From Anaerolineales bacterium (GTDB lineage Bacteria; Chloroflexota; Anaerolineae; Anaerolineales; Anaerolineaceae), in the NCBI GenBank assembly GCA_020060485.1, contig JAGVAB010000166.1:4099-68098 (forward strand): a stretch of DNA of 64,000 nucleotides, read 5' to 3'. Below, piece by piece: positions 45,137 through 53,254 of this stretch. Every line of letters starts with the position of its first letter. Position 1 is the first letter of the stretch. A program made the translations under genes and the position numbers. Below the pieces are notes generated by a model that saw only the letters and a list, made by a program, of their open reading frames with translations, made no database searches and had not been told where the DNA came from.

Positions 45137-46531
45137 ATGGATTCCGTTCCAATTTTGAATGCTGCACACTGGGTATATGCTGCTTTTGTCATCCTCATCT
45201 TTGTGTTCCTTGCCATGAAGCGGGACACCTCAATCATCGCCATCATTGGCTTGTTCCTCATCGGCTGGATCAGCCTGGGAACGCCAATTGGCGGTTTGCA
45301 AACCATCTTCAACGGCATGGTGCGGGCTGGTATCGTCCTGCTGGATGTAGTCTTCATCATTTCTGTAGTGGTGGCATTGGCAAAGGGCCTCGAAAAGATT
45401 GGCGCCCTGCAACTGATGGTCACCCCGTTCAAGAAACTGATGCGCGGCCCGAACGTCGCCTTTTGGGTGGTCGGTTTTGTCATGCTCGCCTTTTCCCTGT
45501 TCATCTGGCCCTCGCCTGCCACTGCGCTGGTAGGCTCAGTGCTCTTCCCGGCTGCCCGCGCCGTTGGCCTGCCGGCCATCTCGGCCGCCCAGGCCATGAA
45601 CCTGTTTGGGCATGGCGTTGGCCTTGCCGGCGACTATGTCATCCAGGCTGCTCCCAGGCTGACTGCTGAAGCTGCCGGTATTCCAGTCAAGGATGTGGTA
45701 GCTGCCTCGGTGCCTTTGAATCTGGCCGCCTCGATCGTTGCCATCACTGTCGCCTGGTTCTTCGTGGTACGCAAAGACATCAAAAACAATACCGAGACCG
45801 ACACCGAATACCTGAAATTCAAGGAACAATCGGAAACTGCGGTAGAATATTGCAAGACAGCCAAGGCAGCCGCCGTTGTAGTGCCGCTGGTCTTCCTCGC
45901 AGCAGTAGTGCTCTTCATTGTCTTTGAGATTCGCGGCGGCGACGCCACAGCAGTATTGGGTGGCATCTCGCTCATCATGCTGGCCATCTTCTGCATGGTG
46001 GATTGTCAGGGCAATTTCTCTGAGGGTATGGAACGCATCACTGATCACGTTCGCGATGGTTTCCAGTTTGGCATGAAGGTCTTCTCACCAGTATTTCTGG
46101 TGGCTGGTTTTTACCTGGTCGGCGTTCCAGAACACTGCACCGCCATTCTGGGCGACAAAGGCGCTCCCTTGATCCTGGACATCATCAAGAACCTGACAAC
46201 TGTCATTCCGGTCAACAAAGTAGTGGTAGGCTTTATGCACACCATTCTGGCCGGCCTGACCGGCCTGGATGGCTCCGGCTTCAATGATCTGCCCTTGATG
46301 GGTGCCCTCGCCCAATCCTGGAGCCAGGCATTGGGCCTGAAAACCGCTTACCTGGCAGCCCTGGGCCAGATCTCCATGATCTGGATCGGCGGCGGCACCA
46401 TCATCCCCTGGGCACTGCTGCCGGTCTCGGCCATCACTGGCGTGCCCGCCATGGAATTGGCTCGCAAGAACTTTTGGCCCTGCATCTTGGGTGTGCTGGC
46501 AGCGACCATTCTCGCCATCATCCTGATGTAA
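45137..46531 (+). CDS. Ion-transporter-superfamily permease (organic-acid type)
   Basis: The 464-residue protein has about 12 membrane helices in two halves, with glycine-rich re-entrant-like segments (WPSPATALVG near 117 and LTGLDGSGFNDLPLMGALAQS near 380). This resembles GntP/DcuC/CitM-like carriers of the IT superfamily. It likely imports a carboxylate or amino acid for the surrounding catabolic genes. A strong RBS (AGGAGG) precedes the ATG. A 13-bp hairpin follows its stop. Exact family and substrate are not certain. Confidence 0.7.
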   Translation: MDSVPILNAAHWVYAAFVILIFVFLAMKRDTSIIAIIGLFLIGWISLGTPIGGLQTIFNGMVRAGIVLLDVVFIISVVVALAKGLEKIGALQLMVTPFKKLMRGPNVAFWVVGFVMLAFSLFIWPSPATALVGSVLFPAARAVGLPAISAAQAMNLFGHGVGLAGDYVIQAAPRLTAEAAGIPVKDVVAASVPLNLAASIVAITVAWFFVVRKDIKNNTETDTEYLKFKEQSETAVEYCKTAKAAAVVVPLVFLAAVVLFIVFEIRGGDATAVLGGISLIMLAIFCMVDCQGNFSEGMERITDHVRDGFQFGMKVFSPVFLVAGFYLVGVPEHCTAILGDKGAPLILDIIKNLTTVIPVNKVVVGFMHTILAGLTGLDGSGFNDLPLMGALAQSWSQALGLKTAYLAALGQISMIWIGGGTIIPWALLPVSAITGVPAMELARKNFWPCILGVLAATILAIILM

Positions 46532-46559
46532 GCCCGGAACCCTTCGTGTTCAGTTGAAC

Positions 46560-46594
46560 GCGGCGCTTCCGGTACACATTGCCGGAAGCGCCGC
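46560..46594. terminator. 13-bp perfect hairpin after the permease gene
   Basis: GCGGCGCTTCCGG (46560-46572) is perfectly inverted at 46582-46594 with a 9-base loop. Only a short T-run follows (TTCTTTT near 46608). It may partly terminate or protect the upstream mRNA. Confidence 0.65.
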
Positions 46595-46614
46595 TTCACC
46601 AAAAAGGTTCTTTT

Positions 46615-46806
46615 GTGAAACCAAACGCAAATCGAGACCGCAAGAAACTATTTTCCGCAAAAAAAGTGCAAGATAAAACCAAAGAGCAGTTTGTTTGTTC
46701 AGGCTGTCTTGCCGAGTTTTCAAAGCGGAACGCCAGACTGTATGACAACCTGTGCCCTGAATGCGGGGGCAAGATGATCTTAAAAAATGGTGTTGAAGAC
46801 CACTGA
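46615..46806 (+). CDS. Small zinc-ribbon protein
   Basis: Starting at GTG 46615, 63 residues are encoded: a basic N-terminus (KPNANRDRKKLF), then two CxxC pairs, FVCSGCLAEF and DNLCPECGGKM, which should bind one zinc. An earlier TTG start (46579) lies inside the hairpin and is less likely; AAAGG precedes the GTG. Small zinc ribbons serve many roles; none can be assigned here. It lies between the two transporter genes. Confidence 0.6.
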   Translation: MKPNANRDRKKLFSAKKVQDKTKEQFVCSGCLAEFSKRNARLYDNLCPECGGKMILKNGVEDH

Positions 46807-46921
46807 GCAAGCGAACAAGCTTGCCGGGATGCAAGCAACAACGATCTCTTTGATAACCTTAATAAACCCTAAACATCGATCCATCATGCTTATCGTATAC
46901 CGATAAAACGAAACAACTGAC

Positions 46922-48325
46922 ATGACAACTCCTGCAATCAAGATATCTTCTCTCTGGGCAACGCTTTCAGCCCTGCTCCTCGGCACATTGATCGGCACGA
47001 TGGGCAACAGCATCGTTTCCATCGCGCTGCCTTCATTGATGGAATACTACAGCATCACCCTTTCCACAGCCGTCTGGTCGATCACCCTGTATACGCTGAC
47101 CTTCTCAGTGCTCATCCCGGTATTTGGCAGTCTCAGCGGGGCAATAGGGTTCCGGCGCTTGTTCATCAGCGGCATGCTGTTGACCATCCTCAGCTCTCTG
47201 ATGTGCATTCTGGCACGTAATTATCTGACATTTCTGATCGCCCGCATTTTCATCGGAGTGGGCGTAGCCACCATTCTGCCCACCATCATGGGAGTCATCT
47301 CCCATTATTTCCCATCAGAAAAGCAGGGGCAGGCAACAGGTTATTGGGCATTGGTGAACAGCCTGGGGCACGCGCTTGGCCCCAGCATCGGCGGTTTTCT
47401 CATCAACCGTTTTTCCTGGCAGTCGATCTTCTGGATCAATATACCTCTGGCCCTGATCAGCGTCGTCATGGCAGTCAAGGTCTTCCCGCCAGACAGGCGC
47501 ATCCCCAACCATCATTTTGACTGGATTGGCGCCGGGTTGATGACGGTCTTCGTCTTTTCGGGCATGATGGGCATTTCCCAGGCCGGGCAGAACGGCCTGC
47601 AAGCCAGCAACACGATCATCCTCTTTACGGTAACCCTGGTCTCTTTCTCGATCCTGCTCTGGCATGAAAAGCGAACCAGCCAGCCCTTCCTGAACTTGAA
47701 CTTGTTCACCAAGCGCGACTATATTGCCTCCATCATTCCCATTTCTCTGCAAGCCTTCACCCAGTTCGGTCTGCTGGTTTCTCTGCCAATCTTTCTGATT
47801 GAGATGAACAAGGTGGAAAAACAATTCGCCGGACTGGTCATTATGACCATGACCATGACCATGGCGATCACCAGCCCGTTTGCCGGGCGATTGACAGACA
47901 GACTTTCCGCCAAATGGGTATGCCTGACAGGTGCAGCTTTGATCGGCACCGGCGCGCTTTTGATGTTTGTGCTGCGTTCGGAGATCAATTCATTGCTGAG
48001 CTGGATCTTCTTCATCTTTTGCCTTGTTGTTTTTGGCGCCGGATTTGGCGCCATCCAGTCCGGTTCCACTGTGGCTGCCATCCAGGCCTCACCCAAAGAG
48101 ATTGCCGGGGTATCCACCGGTTTCTTCCACATGATCCGCTTCATCAACGCCTCATTGGGCTCGACTGTCTTTGGAATCCTGTTTGAAAATGCACCACAAA
48201 ACACAGCCGGGAGTTTCTACAACTCTTTCCTTCTCATCATTGCCCTGGCTCTGGTTACCATACCCTTTACCTTCTGGATCAAAGCCGGGTACAAGAATGC
48301 CGTCGCAGCCCGACAGGCTGGATAG
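46922..48325 (+). CDS. MFS transporter, DHA2-like (14 helices)
   Basis: The 467-residue protein has about 14 membrane helices. It starts with LGTLIGTMGNSIVSIALPSL, the DHA2 drug:H+ antiporter signature around helix 1, and has a loop-2/3 motif GSLSGAIGFRRLF. The group exports drugs or metabolites. Within this cluster it might export a product or substrate analogue. ATG 46922 has no strong RBS. It ends 146 bases before the PLP gene, whose own promoter-like site lies in between. Confidence 0.82.
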   Translation: MTTPAIKISSLWATLSALLLGTLIGTMGNSIVSIALPSLMEYYSITLSTAVWSITLYTLTFSVLIPVFGSLSGAIGFRRLFISGMLLTILSSLMCILARNYLTFLIARIFIGVGVATILPTIMGVISHYFPSEKQGQATGYWALVNSLGHALGPSIGGFLINRFSWQSIFWINIPLALISVVMAVKVFPPDRRIPNHHFDWIGAGLMTVFVFSGMMGISQAGQNGLQASNTIILFTVTLVSFSILLWHEKRTSQPFLNLNLFTKRDYIASIIPISLQAFTQFGLLVSLPIFLIEMNKVEKQFAGLVIMTMTMTMAITSPFAGRLTDRLSAKWVCLTGAALIGTGALLMFVLRSEINSLLSWIFFIFCLVVFGAGFGAIQSGSTVAAIQASPKEIAGVSTGFFHMIRFINASLGSTVFGILFENAPQNTAGSFYNSFLLIIALALVTIPFTFWIKAGYKNAVAARQAG

Positions 48326-48380
48326 ATGATGCCTGTTCTTTTCAAACAAACTTGACTTTTGCAAAGAACGGAGTAGAATA

Positions 48381-48400
48381 GTATAAGATATATGATATAC
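48381..48400. promoter_or_regulatory. AT-rich operator-like site before the PLP-enzyme gene
   Basis: GTATAAGATATATGATATAC reads GTATA-nn-ATATAT-nn-TATAC, an interrupted palindrome. It contains AAGATATATGATATA, one base different from the nifJ/gntR site at 42751. It lies 72 bases before the ATG and suggests control by the same GntR regulator. Confidence 0.45.
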
Positions 48401-48471
48401 GATATTTACTCAATTTAGCCAAATTGTATTCCACCTGTTACAGGATATTTCACACATAAGGAGCGTTCCAA

Positions 48472-49935
48472 ATGACAAAAAAATGGGATTTCAGATATCA
48501 AGTTTACAAGCACTTGCAAGCCAATCAAGGCGCCATCTATGCCGAAGTAAAACAAATCGCTGAAGAGATTGGCATTACCCCAGAACTCAAAGGCAACATC
48601 GGCTTAACCGGTGCCGTTTCCGGCTGTCACGGTTTACTCAGCCGGGAAGTGGATGAAGCTCTTGCGGCAGTTTCCCGGCGGGTCATCCCCTCGGCAGTCT
48701 TTGACGAAAAGATCCGCGACCTGGTTAAATCCCACTACGGCGATGAATACGATGCGGCTCTGGTCAGCACCTGTGAGGCTGCTCTGGCAATCTCTTTCGA
48801 TGTGCTGTGCATGCCCCCCACCCTTGGAAAGGGTGATTCCTACCGCGCCCGCTACCTGGCCCCCTACGAGCGCCACATGCACCACCAGGGCGCCTATGGC
48901 AAACCCTTCCCGCCACACTACAAGGAAATCAACTCCGAACGCGGTGAAGCGGCGGGCGAGTATGGCGTGCAGGGCAAACGTGCCTACAACCTGGACACCG
49001 TTTTTGTGAAGCCGGTTGGCGCTGACTATGAATGCCACGGTATCAAATACTGCCCCTGCCCGGACATGATGCATGTAGAAGGCGAAGCCAGTGTGCGCAA
49101 ATTTGATGAAGTTGCCAGCCGCCATGCAGACACCCTGGCCGGGTTTGCCTCCCTGGGCTATGATACCCCCGGTTATGGCTATGGCGACAAGAAAGACGGC
49201 GTTCCGATCCTGCAAACCGGCCTGGCATCCCTGGCCGAAAAATATGACGTGCCCTACATCATCGACAACGCCTGGGGAGCGCCTTTTATTGGCACCGATA
49301 TCCGCAAGGTCGGCTGCGATGTTATCATGTACAGCATGGACAAGGCTTCCGGCGCTCCCACCTGCGGCCTGATCATCGGCAAGGAAGAATCGATGGTGCC
49401 GATCCGCCGCTCGATGGGCATCCATGGCGCACGCTATGGCACTCTGTCCTCCCACGGCAAGGCCGTCTTCGTTGGCTACGATCCCGGCAAGGAAGCCCTG
49501 GCTGGCGCCTATGCAGCCATGAAGATCCTCAAAGACAAACCCGAAATCTCGCTCACGGCTCTGGATGATCTCTACAAGATCTGCCTCGAAGAATTTGAAC
49601 TGCTGCCCCAGGAACTGAAAACCAACTGGAGCATTTACAAATCGGTCAACTCAATGGCAGTGGAATTGAATTACGCCGACACCTGGCACAATGGCAATGC
49701 CGGAATTCCCATCTTCTCAATGGAAGACATGTATGCCGGCACGCAGATCTTGCAAAACTGCATGTCGCAAATGGGTCTCATTCCCACGATTGCATACGAT
49801 GGCAATATCTACATTTCCAATGGCATTGGCAACCTGGACGAAGAAGGCAAGCTGATCGAGCTGCCCACCCGCCTGTCGGTGAAAGCCTGCTTCAAATCAG
49901 TCGAGGTGATCTGCCGCCATGTCGGTTTGATCTAA
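48472..49935 (+). CDS. Unrecognised fold-type-I PLP-dependent enzyme
   Basis: The 487-residue protein has fold-I PLP features: VSTCEAALAISFDV near 100, the Asp-containing strand VPYIIDNAWGAPF near 260 and MYSMDKASGAPTCGL with Lys291 as likely Schiff base. The NAWG...S-x-D-K layout recalls SepSecS-like and group-II decarboxylase-like enzymes, but I cannot place it in a named family. YCPCPDMMHVEGE near 190 is unusual. AAGGAG precedes the ATG. Three genes for a small protein, a B12 mutase-like enzyme and a P-loop protein follow, so it probably acts on the mutase's substrate or product. Confidence 0.65.
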   Translation: MTKKWDFRYQVYKHLQANQGAIYAEVKQIAEEIGITPELKGNIGLTGAVSGCHGLLSREVDEALAAVSRRVIPSAVFDEKIRDLVKSHYGDEYDAALVSTCEAALAISFDVLCMPPTLGKGDSYRARYLAPYERHMHHQGAYGKPFPPHYKEINSERGEAAGEYGVQGKRAYNLDTVFVKPVGADYECHGIKYCPCPDMMHVEGEASVRKFDEVASRHADTLAGFASLGYDTPGYGYGDKKDGVPILQTGLASLAEKYDVPYIIDNAWGAPFIGTDIRKVGCDVIMYSMDKASGAPTCGLIIGKEESMVPIRRSMGIHGARYGTLSSHGKAVFVGYDPGKEALAGAYAAMKILKDKPEISLTALDDLYKICLEEFELLPQELKTNWSIYKSVNSMAVELNYADTWHNGNAGIPIFSMEDMYAGTQILQNCMSQMGLIPTIAYDGNIYISNGIGNLDEEGKLIELPTRLSVKACFKSVEVICRHVGLI

Positions 49936-49983
49936 AACGCACATGCTTATCCCCGGGTTTCTGATCTTGCCCCGGAGAGCAAA

Positions 49984-50050
49984 CAAGGCAGGGTGACATG
50001 AAATTCTGGCGAGTTTAACCACGCTTTGAAGATCATCACACCCTGCCTTG
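49984..50050 (+). other. Long-range inverted repeat between PLP and small-protein genes
   Basis: CAAGGCAGGGTG (49984-49995) is perfectly inverted as CACCCTGCCTTG (50039-50050), enclosing 43 bases. It fills much of the 175-bp gap. It may be an mRNA structure balancing expression of the enzyme and the downstream mutase genes. I found no B12 riboswitch features. Confidence 0.45.
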
Positions 50051-50110
50051 AGCATTCTTTCTGATATGATTGCCTGAATGAAAGTCGGATAAAGTAAAGG
50101 ACAGTACCCC

Positions 50111-50347
50111 ATGAAAAAAGCCCTGGATCAGGTTGTTGACGCAATTGATATTGAAACTTTCCTGTATTGCAAATCGGAAGAAGAAGCCAAAGAGCTGGCC
50201 GAGCAGCTGGCTCTTGAACTGAACCTGCCGCATGGCGATATTGTCTTTCTGGAACATAAAGTTTGGGGCGCCCGCGTTCGCATTCGCAGTTATATCCATC
50301 ATCCAGGCGATCATTATCTCTGGCTGCAAGCCGAGGAGGAAGCATGA
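50111..50347 (+). CDS. Small protein, possible mutase S-like subunit
   Basis: The 78-residue acidic protein (KALDQVVDAIDIETFLYCKSEEEAKELAEQL at the start; VWGARVRIRSYIH near the end) has a predicted alpha/beta fold and no motif I recognise. Its stop overlaps the start of the mutase-like gene (ATGA), a strong sign that the two products are made together. By analogy with D-ornithine 4,5-aminomutase, where a small S subunit pairs with a large E subunit, it may be an accessory subunit; this is inference, and it is shorter than OraS. Confidence 0.6.
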   Translation: MKKALDQVVDAIDIETFLYCKSEEEAKELAEQLALELNLPHGDIVFLEHKVWGARVRIRSYIHHPGDHYLWLQAEEEA

Positions 50348-52173
50348 AAAAGATCCTCCTGGCTCCGCTTGACCCCGTACACGACAACGCCATCAAATTG
50401 CTGAAGAGAAAACTATCTGAAAGCGGTTATGAAGCCGTTTCCATGCCGCCCGGCACCACCACCGAAGAAGTCGTCCAGCAAGCGCTGGTATTGCAGCCGG
50501 CGGTCATCCTGGTCAGCCGCACCCTGGGTTACAAAGTGGCCGAGATCCTCAGCCAACTGGTGGATCTGGCCGAAGCCGCCGGCCTGCGCGATCAAACCCG
50601 CATTGGAGTGGGCGGCATGGCCATCACCAAAGAGATCGGCACCGAGCTGGGATTCGACGGCTGCTTTGTGGGCGAACTGAAGATCGGCGAGGTGATCGAC
50701 TTCATCGAAGACCGTATTTCTGTCGATGCCATACTGACCACTCAAAAAACTACCCGCGCCCGCCCGGACATCACTGCCGGGTATACCTACCAATTCTTCG
50801 ACCCGCAGATTGAAAACCACCTCAACCGCATTGTGGACCAAATTCTTGCCTGGACGGGTGACAAAACCACTGACGGTATTGAGCGCGCCAAAGTGCGCGC
50901 CGAGATGATTGAACACCAGGCCGCCGAGCGGGAAAACCACGCTAACCCGCAGACCCGCGACCGCCTGGTGCAACGCTATGTGGCCCTGTGCGATCCCGAC
51001 ATCCAGGCCTTCTACCGGGATGGTCAACTGCCTTCCGGCGTGCGCTGGTTGGGAAAATCGGAAATCGAGCGTGTGCCCGGTTTGTTCGAGGTCGCGCACG
51101 GCGAATTCACTCCTCTGCGCCACACGGGAGACAGGCCGCTCTTCTTTTCACAATACGGCACCGGTTGCCCGGTGATGGATGTGATGCACATCAAGGTGGC
51201 CGAAGCCTGGGGCATTGACGGCGTCTTTCATTTTGACCCCTCCTGGAACGCCCAACGCGAAGGCTTGCTGGAAGGCTACCTGACCCACGAACACGACGGC
51301 ACCATCCTGACCCTGGAGAACCTGAAATTTATCCGTCATTTCATGGAGCCTTACACCCTGTGGAATGTACGCGGCCACCGCGGCCTGAACACGCCCGAAA
51401 CCCAGGTTCTGGGCCACGCCGCCGGAGCCGACCTGTTCAAGATCAACATCCCCTACGGCAGCACAGCTGGCGGCACCGATCCACAGCGCCTGACCGTAGA
51501 CGGTGTTTACTCCCTCATGCTGGCTGCGCAATACGGCATCCCCTTTGATATTCCCGGCAACGACGAACTGAGCGGCGTGCCGCCTTTTAAGACCTTTGCC
51601 GGCATCCTGATCATGATGGCCCTGGGCCTCCGATTGGGTGCCCGCCCCATCCCCAAGCCATTGCTGTGCTTGTCACCTTACATGACCATCAACGGCCTCA
51701 TGGACGATAACATGATCGAAATGAATGTCGCCAAACTTGCCGTGTGGCGGGATATCGTGGATACGCCGCTCTGGCCAGGCGAACCGGTGGGCTTCATGAC
51801 CCACACCCCCGACCGGGTACAGTCATCCCTGCAAACCTCGCTGCATGCCACCCTGGCCGCCACAATGGGGGTGGATGCAGTCACCATTGCCTCATCCGAT
51901 GAAGCCTACTCCAAAGGCCCCATCTCGGTGCAGGCCCGCGTCGACACGCTGCGCGCCGTGCGTGATCAACTGCGCTTCCAGGGCAGCCTGAAGACCTCCC
52001 TTACCCCGGCCACCGAGGCCATCAAGGATGAGATTCATCAAAAGATCACCGAAACCCTGACCCAGGTGGCCGAGCGCGGCGACTTTGTGGCTTCCATCTA
52101 CGAAGGGCTTCTCGGCAGCCAGGAAGACGGCCTGTACCCGGGGCGGGTCGGCAGCGGCACAGTGCGCGGGTGA
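50344..52173 (+). CDS. B12-domain/TIM-barrel mutase-like enzyme (glutamate-mutase-like fusion)
   Basis: The 609-residue protein joins a B12-binding-type Rossmann domain (1-140: LLAPLDPVHDNAIKLLKRKL, ILVSRTLGYKVAE, IGVGGMAITKEIG) to a catalytic TIM-barrel (about 230-570). Segments such as VRGHRGLNTPETQVL and FKINIPYGSTAGG recall glutamate mutase GlmE. GlmS plus GlmE totals about 620 residues, so this looks like their fusion. The usual DxHxxG is altered: His13 is present, but the Asp and Gly positions are Pro11 and Ala16. It probably performs an adenosylcobalamin radical rearrangement on an amino or carboxylic acid. The substrate is unknown. Confidence 0.65.
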   Translation: MKKILLAPLDPVHDNAIKLLKRKLSESGYEAVSMPPGTTTEEVVQQALVLQPAVILVSRTLGYKVAEILSQLVDLAEAAGLRDQTRIGVGGMAITKEIGTELGFDGCFVGELKIGEVIDFIEDRISVDAILTTQKTTRARPDITAGYTYQFFDPQIENHLNRIVDQILAWTGDKTTDGIERAKVRAEMIEHQAAERENHANPQTRDRLVQRYVALCDPDIQAFYRDGQLPSGVRWLGKSEIERVPGLFEVAHGEFTPLRHTGDRPLFFSQYGTGCPVMDVMHIKVAEAWGIDGVFHFDPSWNAQREGLLEGYLTHEHDGTILTLENLKFIRHFMEPYTLWNVRGHRGLNTPETQVLGHAAGADLFKINIPYGSTAGGTDPQRLTVDGVYSLMLAAQYGIPFDIPGNDELSGVPPFKTFAGILIMMALGLRLGARPIPKPLLCLSPYMTINGLMDDNMIEMNVAKLAVWRDIVDTPLWPGEPVGFMTHTPDRVQSSLQTSLHATLAATMGVDAVTIASSDEAYSKGPISVQARVDTLRAVRDQLRFQGSLKTSLTPATEAIKDEIHQKITETLTQVAERGDFVASIYEGLLGSQEDGLYPGRVGSGTVRG

Positions 52174-52179
52174 TCCTTG

Positions 52180-53247
52180 ATGAAAACACTGGGTTTTGTT
52201 GGCACAGCGAAAAACACCGGTAAAACCACAACCGCCCTGCACATTCTCGATCTGGTCAATGCAGCCGGCATCGGCACCGCGTTGACCAGCATCGGCTATG
52301 ACGGTGAGAATACCGACCATGTCACCGGTCTGCCCAAGCCGCGTTATTTCGCCGGGCAGGGTATCATCATCGCCACCGCCCGCCGCTGCCTGGACTTTGG
52401 CACCGCCCGGTATACGGATGTGCAACCCACCGGGCTGAAGACCATTCTGGGCGAGATCGTCATCGCCAGGGTGGCCGAGGCGGGATATGTCGTCCTGGCC
52501 GGCCCCAATCGCAAAACAGACATCCATACCCTGTTGGGGTACTTGAAAAGCCAGGCCGTTGAACTGACCATGCTGGACGGTGCGCTTAATCGCCTGGCGG
52601 CCATGGTGCTGGCAGATGGCATGGTACTGTCCACCGGCGCCGCCTTTGATGAAAGGGTAGAGGTAGTCGCCAGCCATGCCGCCGCCATGGAAAGCCTTTT
52701 CCACTACCCGCAGTACAACTTCGCAGACTACACAGATGTCCGCGTGGTAACCTGCAACAGCCCGAATGCACAAACACGTCAATTGAAGATCAGTTCTGTG
52801 CTGGAAGAAAGCGCCTTGCAGCAACTGGCCGGCTGGCTGACCCCGGAAGAAACAGGCACCTGCCTGATCCCTGGCGTGTTCAGTCCGCAGCTTTTCCAGC
52901 AACTGGTTGCCGAACATCCTGCCCGGCTGGGCGGCAAGACCTTCGTCTTTACCAGTCCGCTCAACCTGCTGGCGGCTGGCAGCCCGCAAACCTGGCAAGC
53001 CAGCTTTGCCCGTCTGGATCAGCTCGGTGCACGCATTGCCTATCTGACCCCCATCCCCCTGCATTTCCTGACCGTCAACCCTTTCTACCCGCAATACCTG
53101 CAAAAAACCGGTCAATATGTGGCAGCCTACGTGGACAAGCATGCCTTGCTGCGCCAAACCCGCGCCGCCATCCGCACCGCGCCAGTCATTGATATCTTGC
53201 AGCCGCCCCACCCCGACCTGCTGGCCTTGTGCAGCCTCAAAACCTGA
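52180..53247 (+). CDS. P-loop (BioD/MobB-like) protein, possible mutase reactivase
   Basis: The 355-residue protein begins MKTLGFVGTAKNTGKTTTALHIL, a P-loop of the GxxxxxGKT form used by BioD-like enzymes (residues 8-16), followed by TSIGYDGENTD, which fits a Mg-binding or switch segment. The remainder has no domain I recognise. It starts 6 bases after the mutase-like gene, in the same operon. Because B12 mutases inactivate and often have a dedicated NTPase reactivase (MutL, MeaB, KamBC), that role is plausible. It is inferred from position and P-loop only. Confidence 0.6.
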   Translation: MKTLGFVGTAKNTGKTTTALHILDLVNAAGIGTALTSIGYDGENTDHVTGLPKPRYFAGQGIIIATARRCLDFGTARYTDVQPTGLKTILGEIVIARVAEAGYVVLAGPNRKTDIHTLLGYLKSQAVELTMLDGALNRLAAMVLADGMVLSTGAAFDERVEVVASHAAAMESLFHYPQYNFADYTDVRVVTCNSPNAQTRQLKISSVLEESALQQLAGWLTPEETGTCLIPGVFSPQLFQQLVAEHPARLGGKTFVFTSPLNLLAAGSPQTWQASFARLDQLGARIAYLTPIPLHFLTVNPFYPQYLQKTGQYVAAYVDKHALLRQTRAAIRTAPVIDILQPPHPDLLALCSLKT

Positions 53248-53254
53248 AACCGCT

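Noticed and set aside
51892..53211. Long minus-strand ORF (439 codons) antisense to the mutase and P-loop genes
   Set aside because: It is the shadow of two well-supported plus-strand genes in GC-rich codon phases, with no domain signature of its own.
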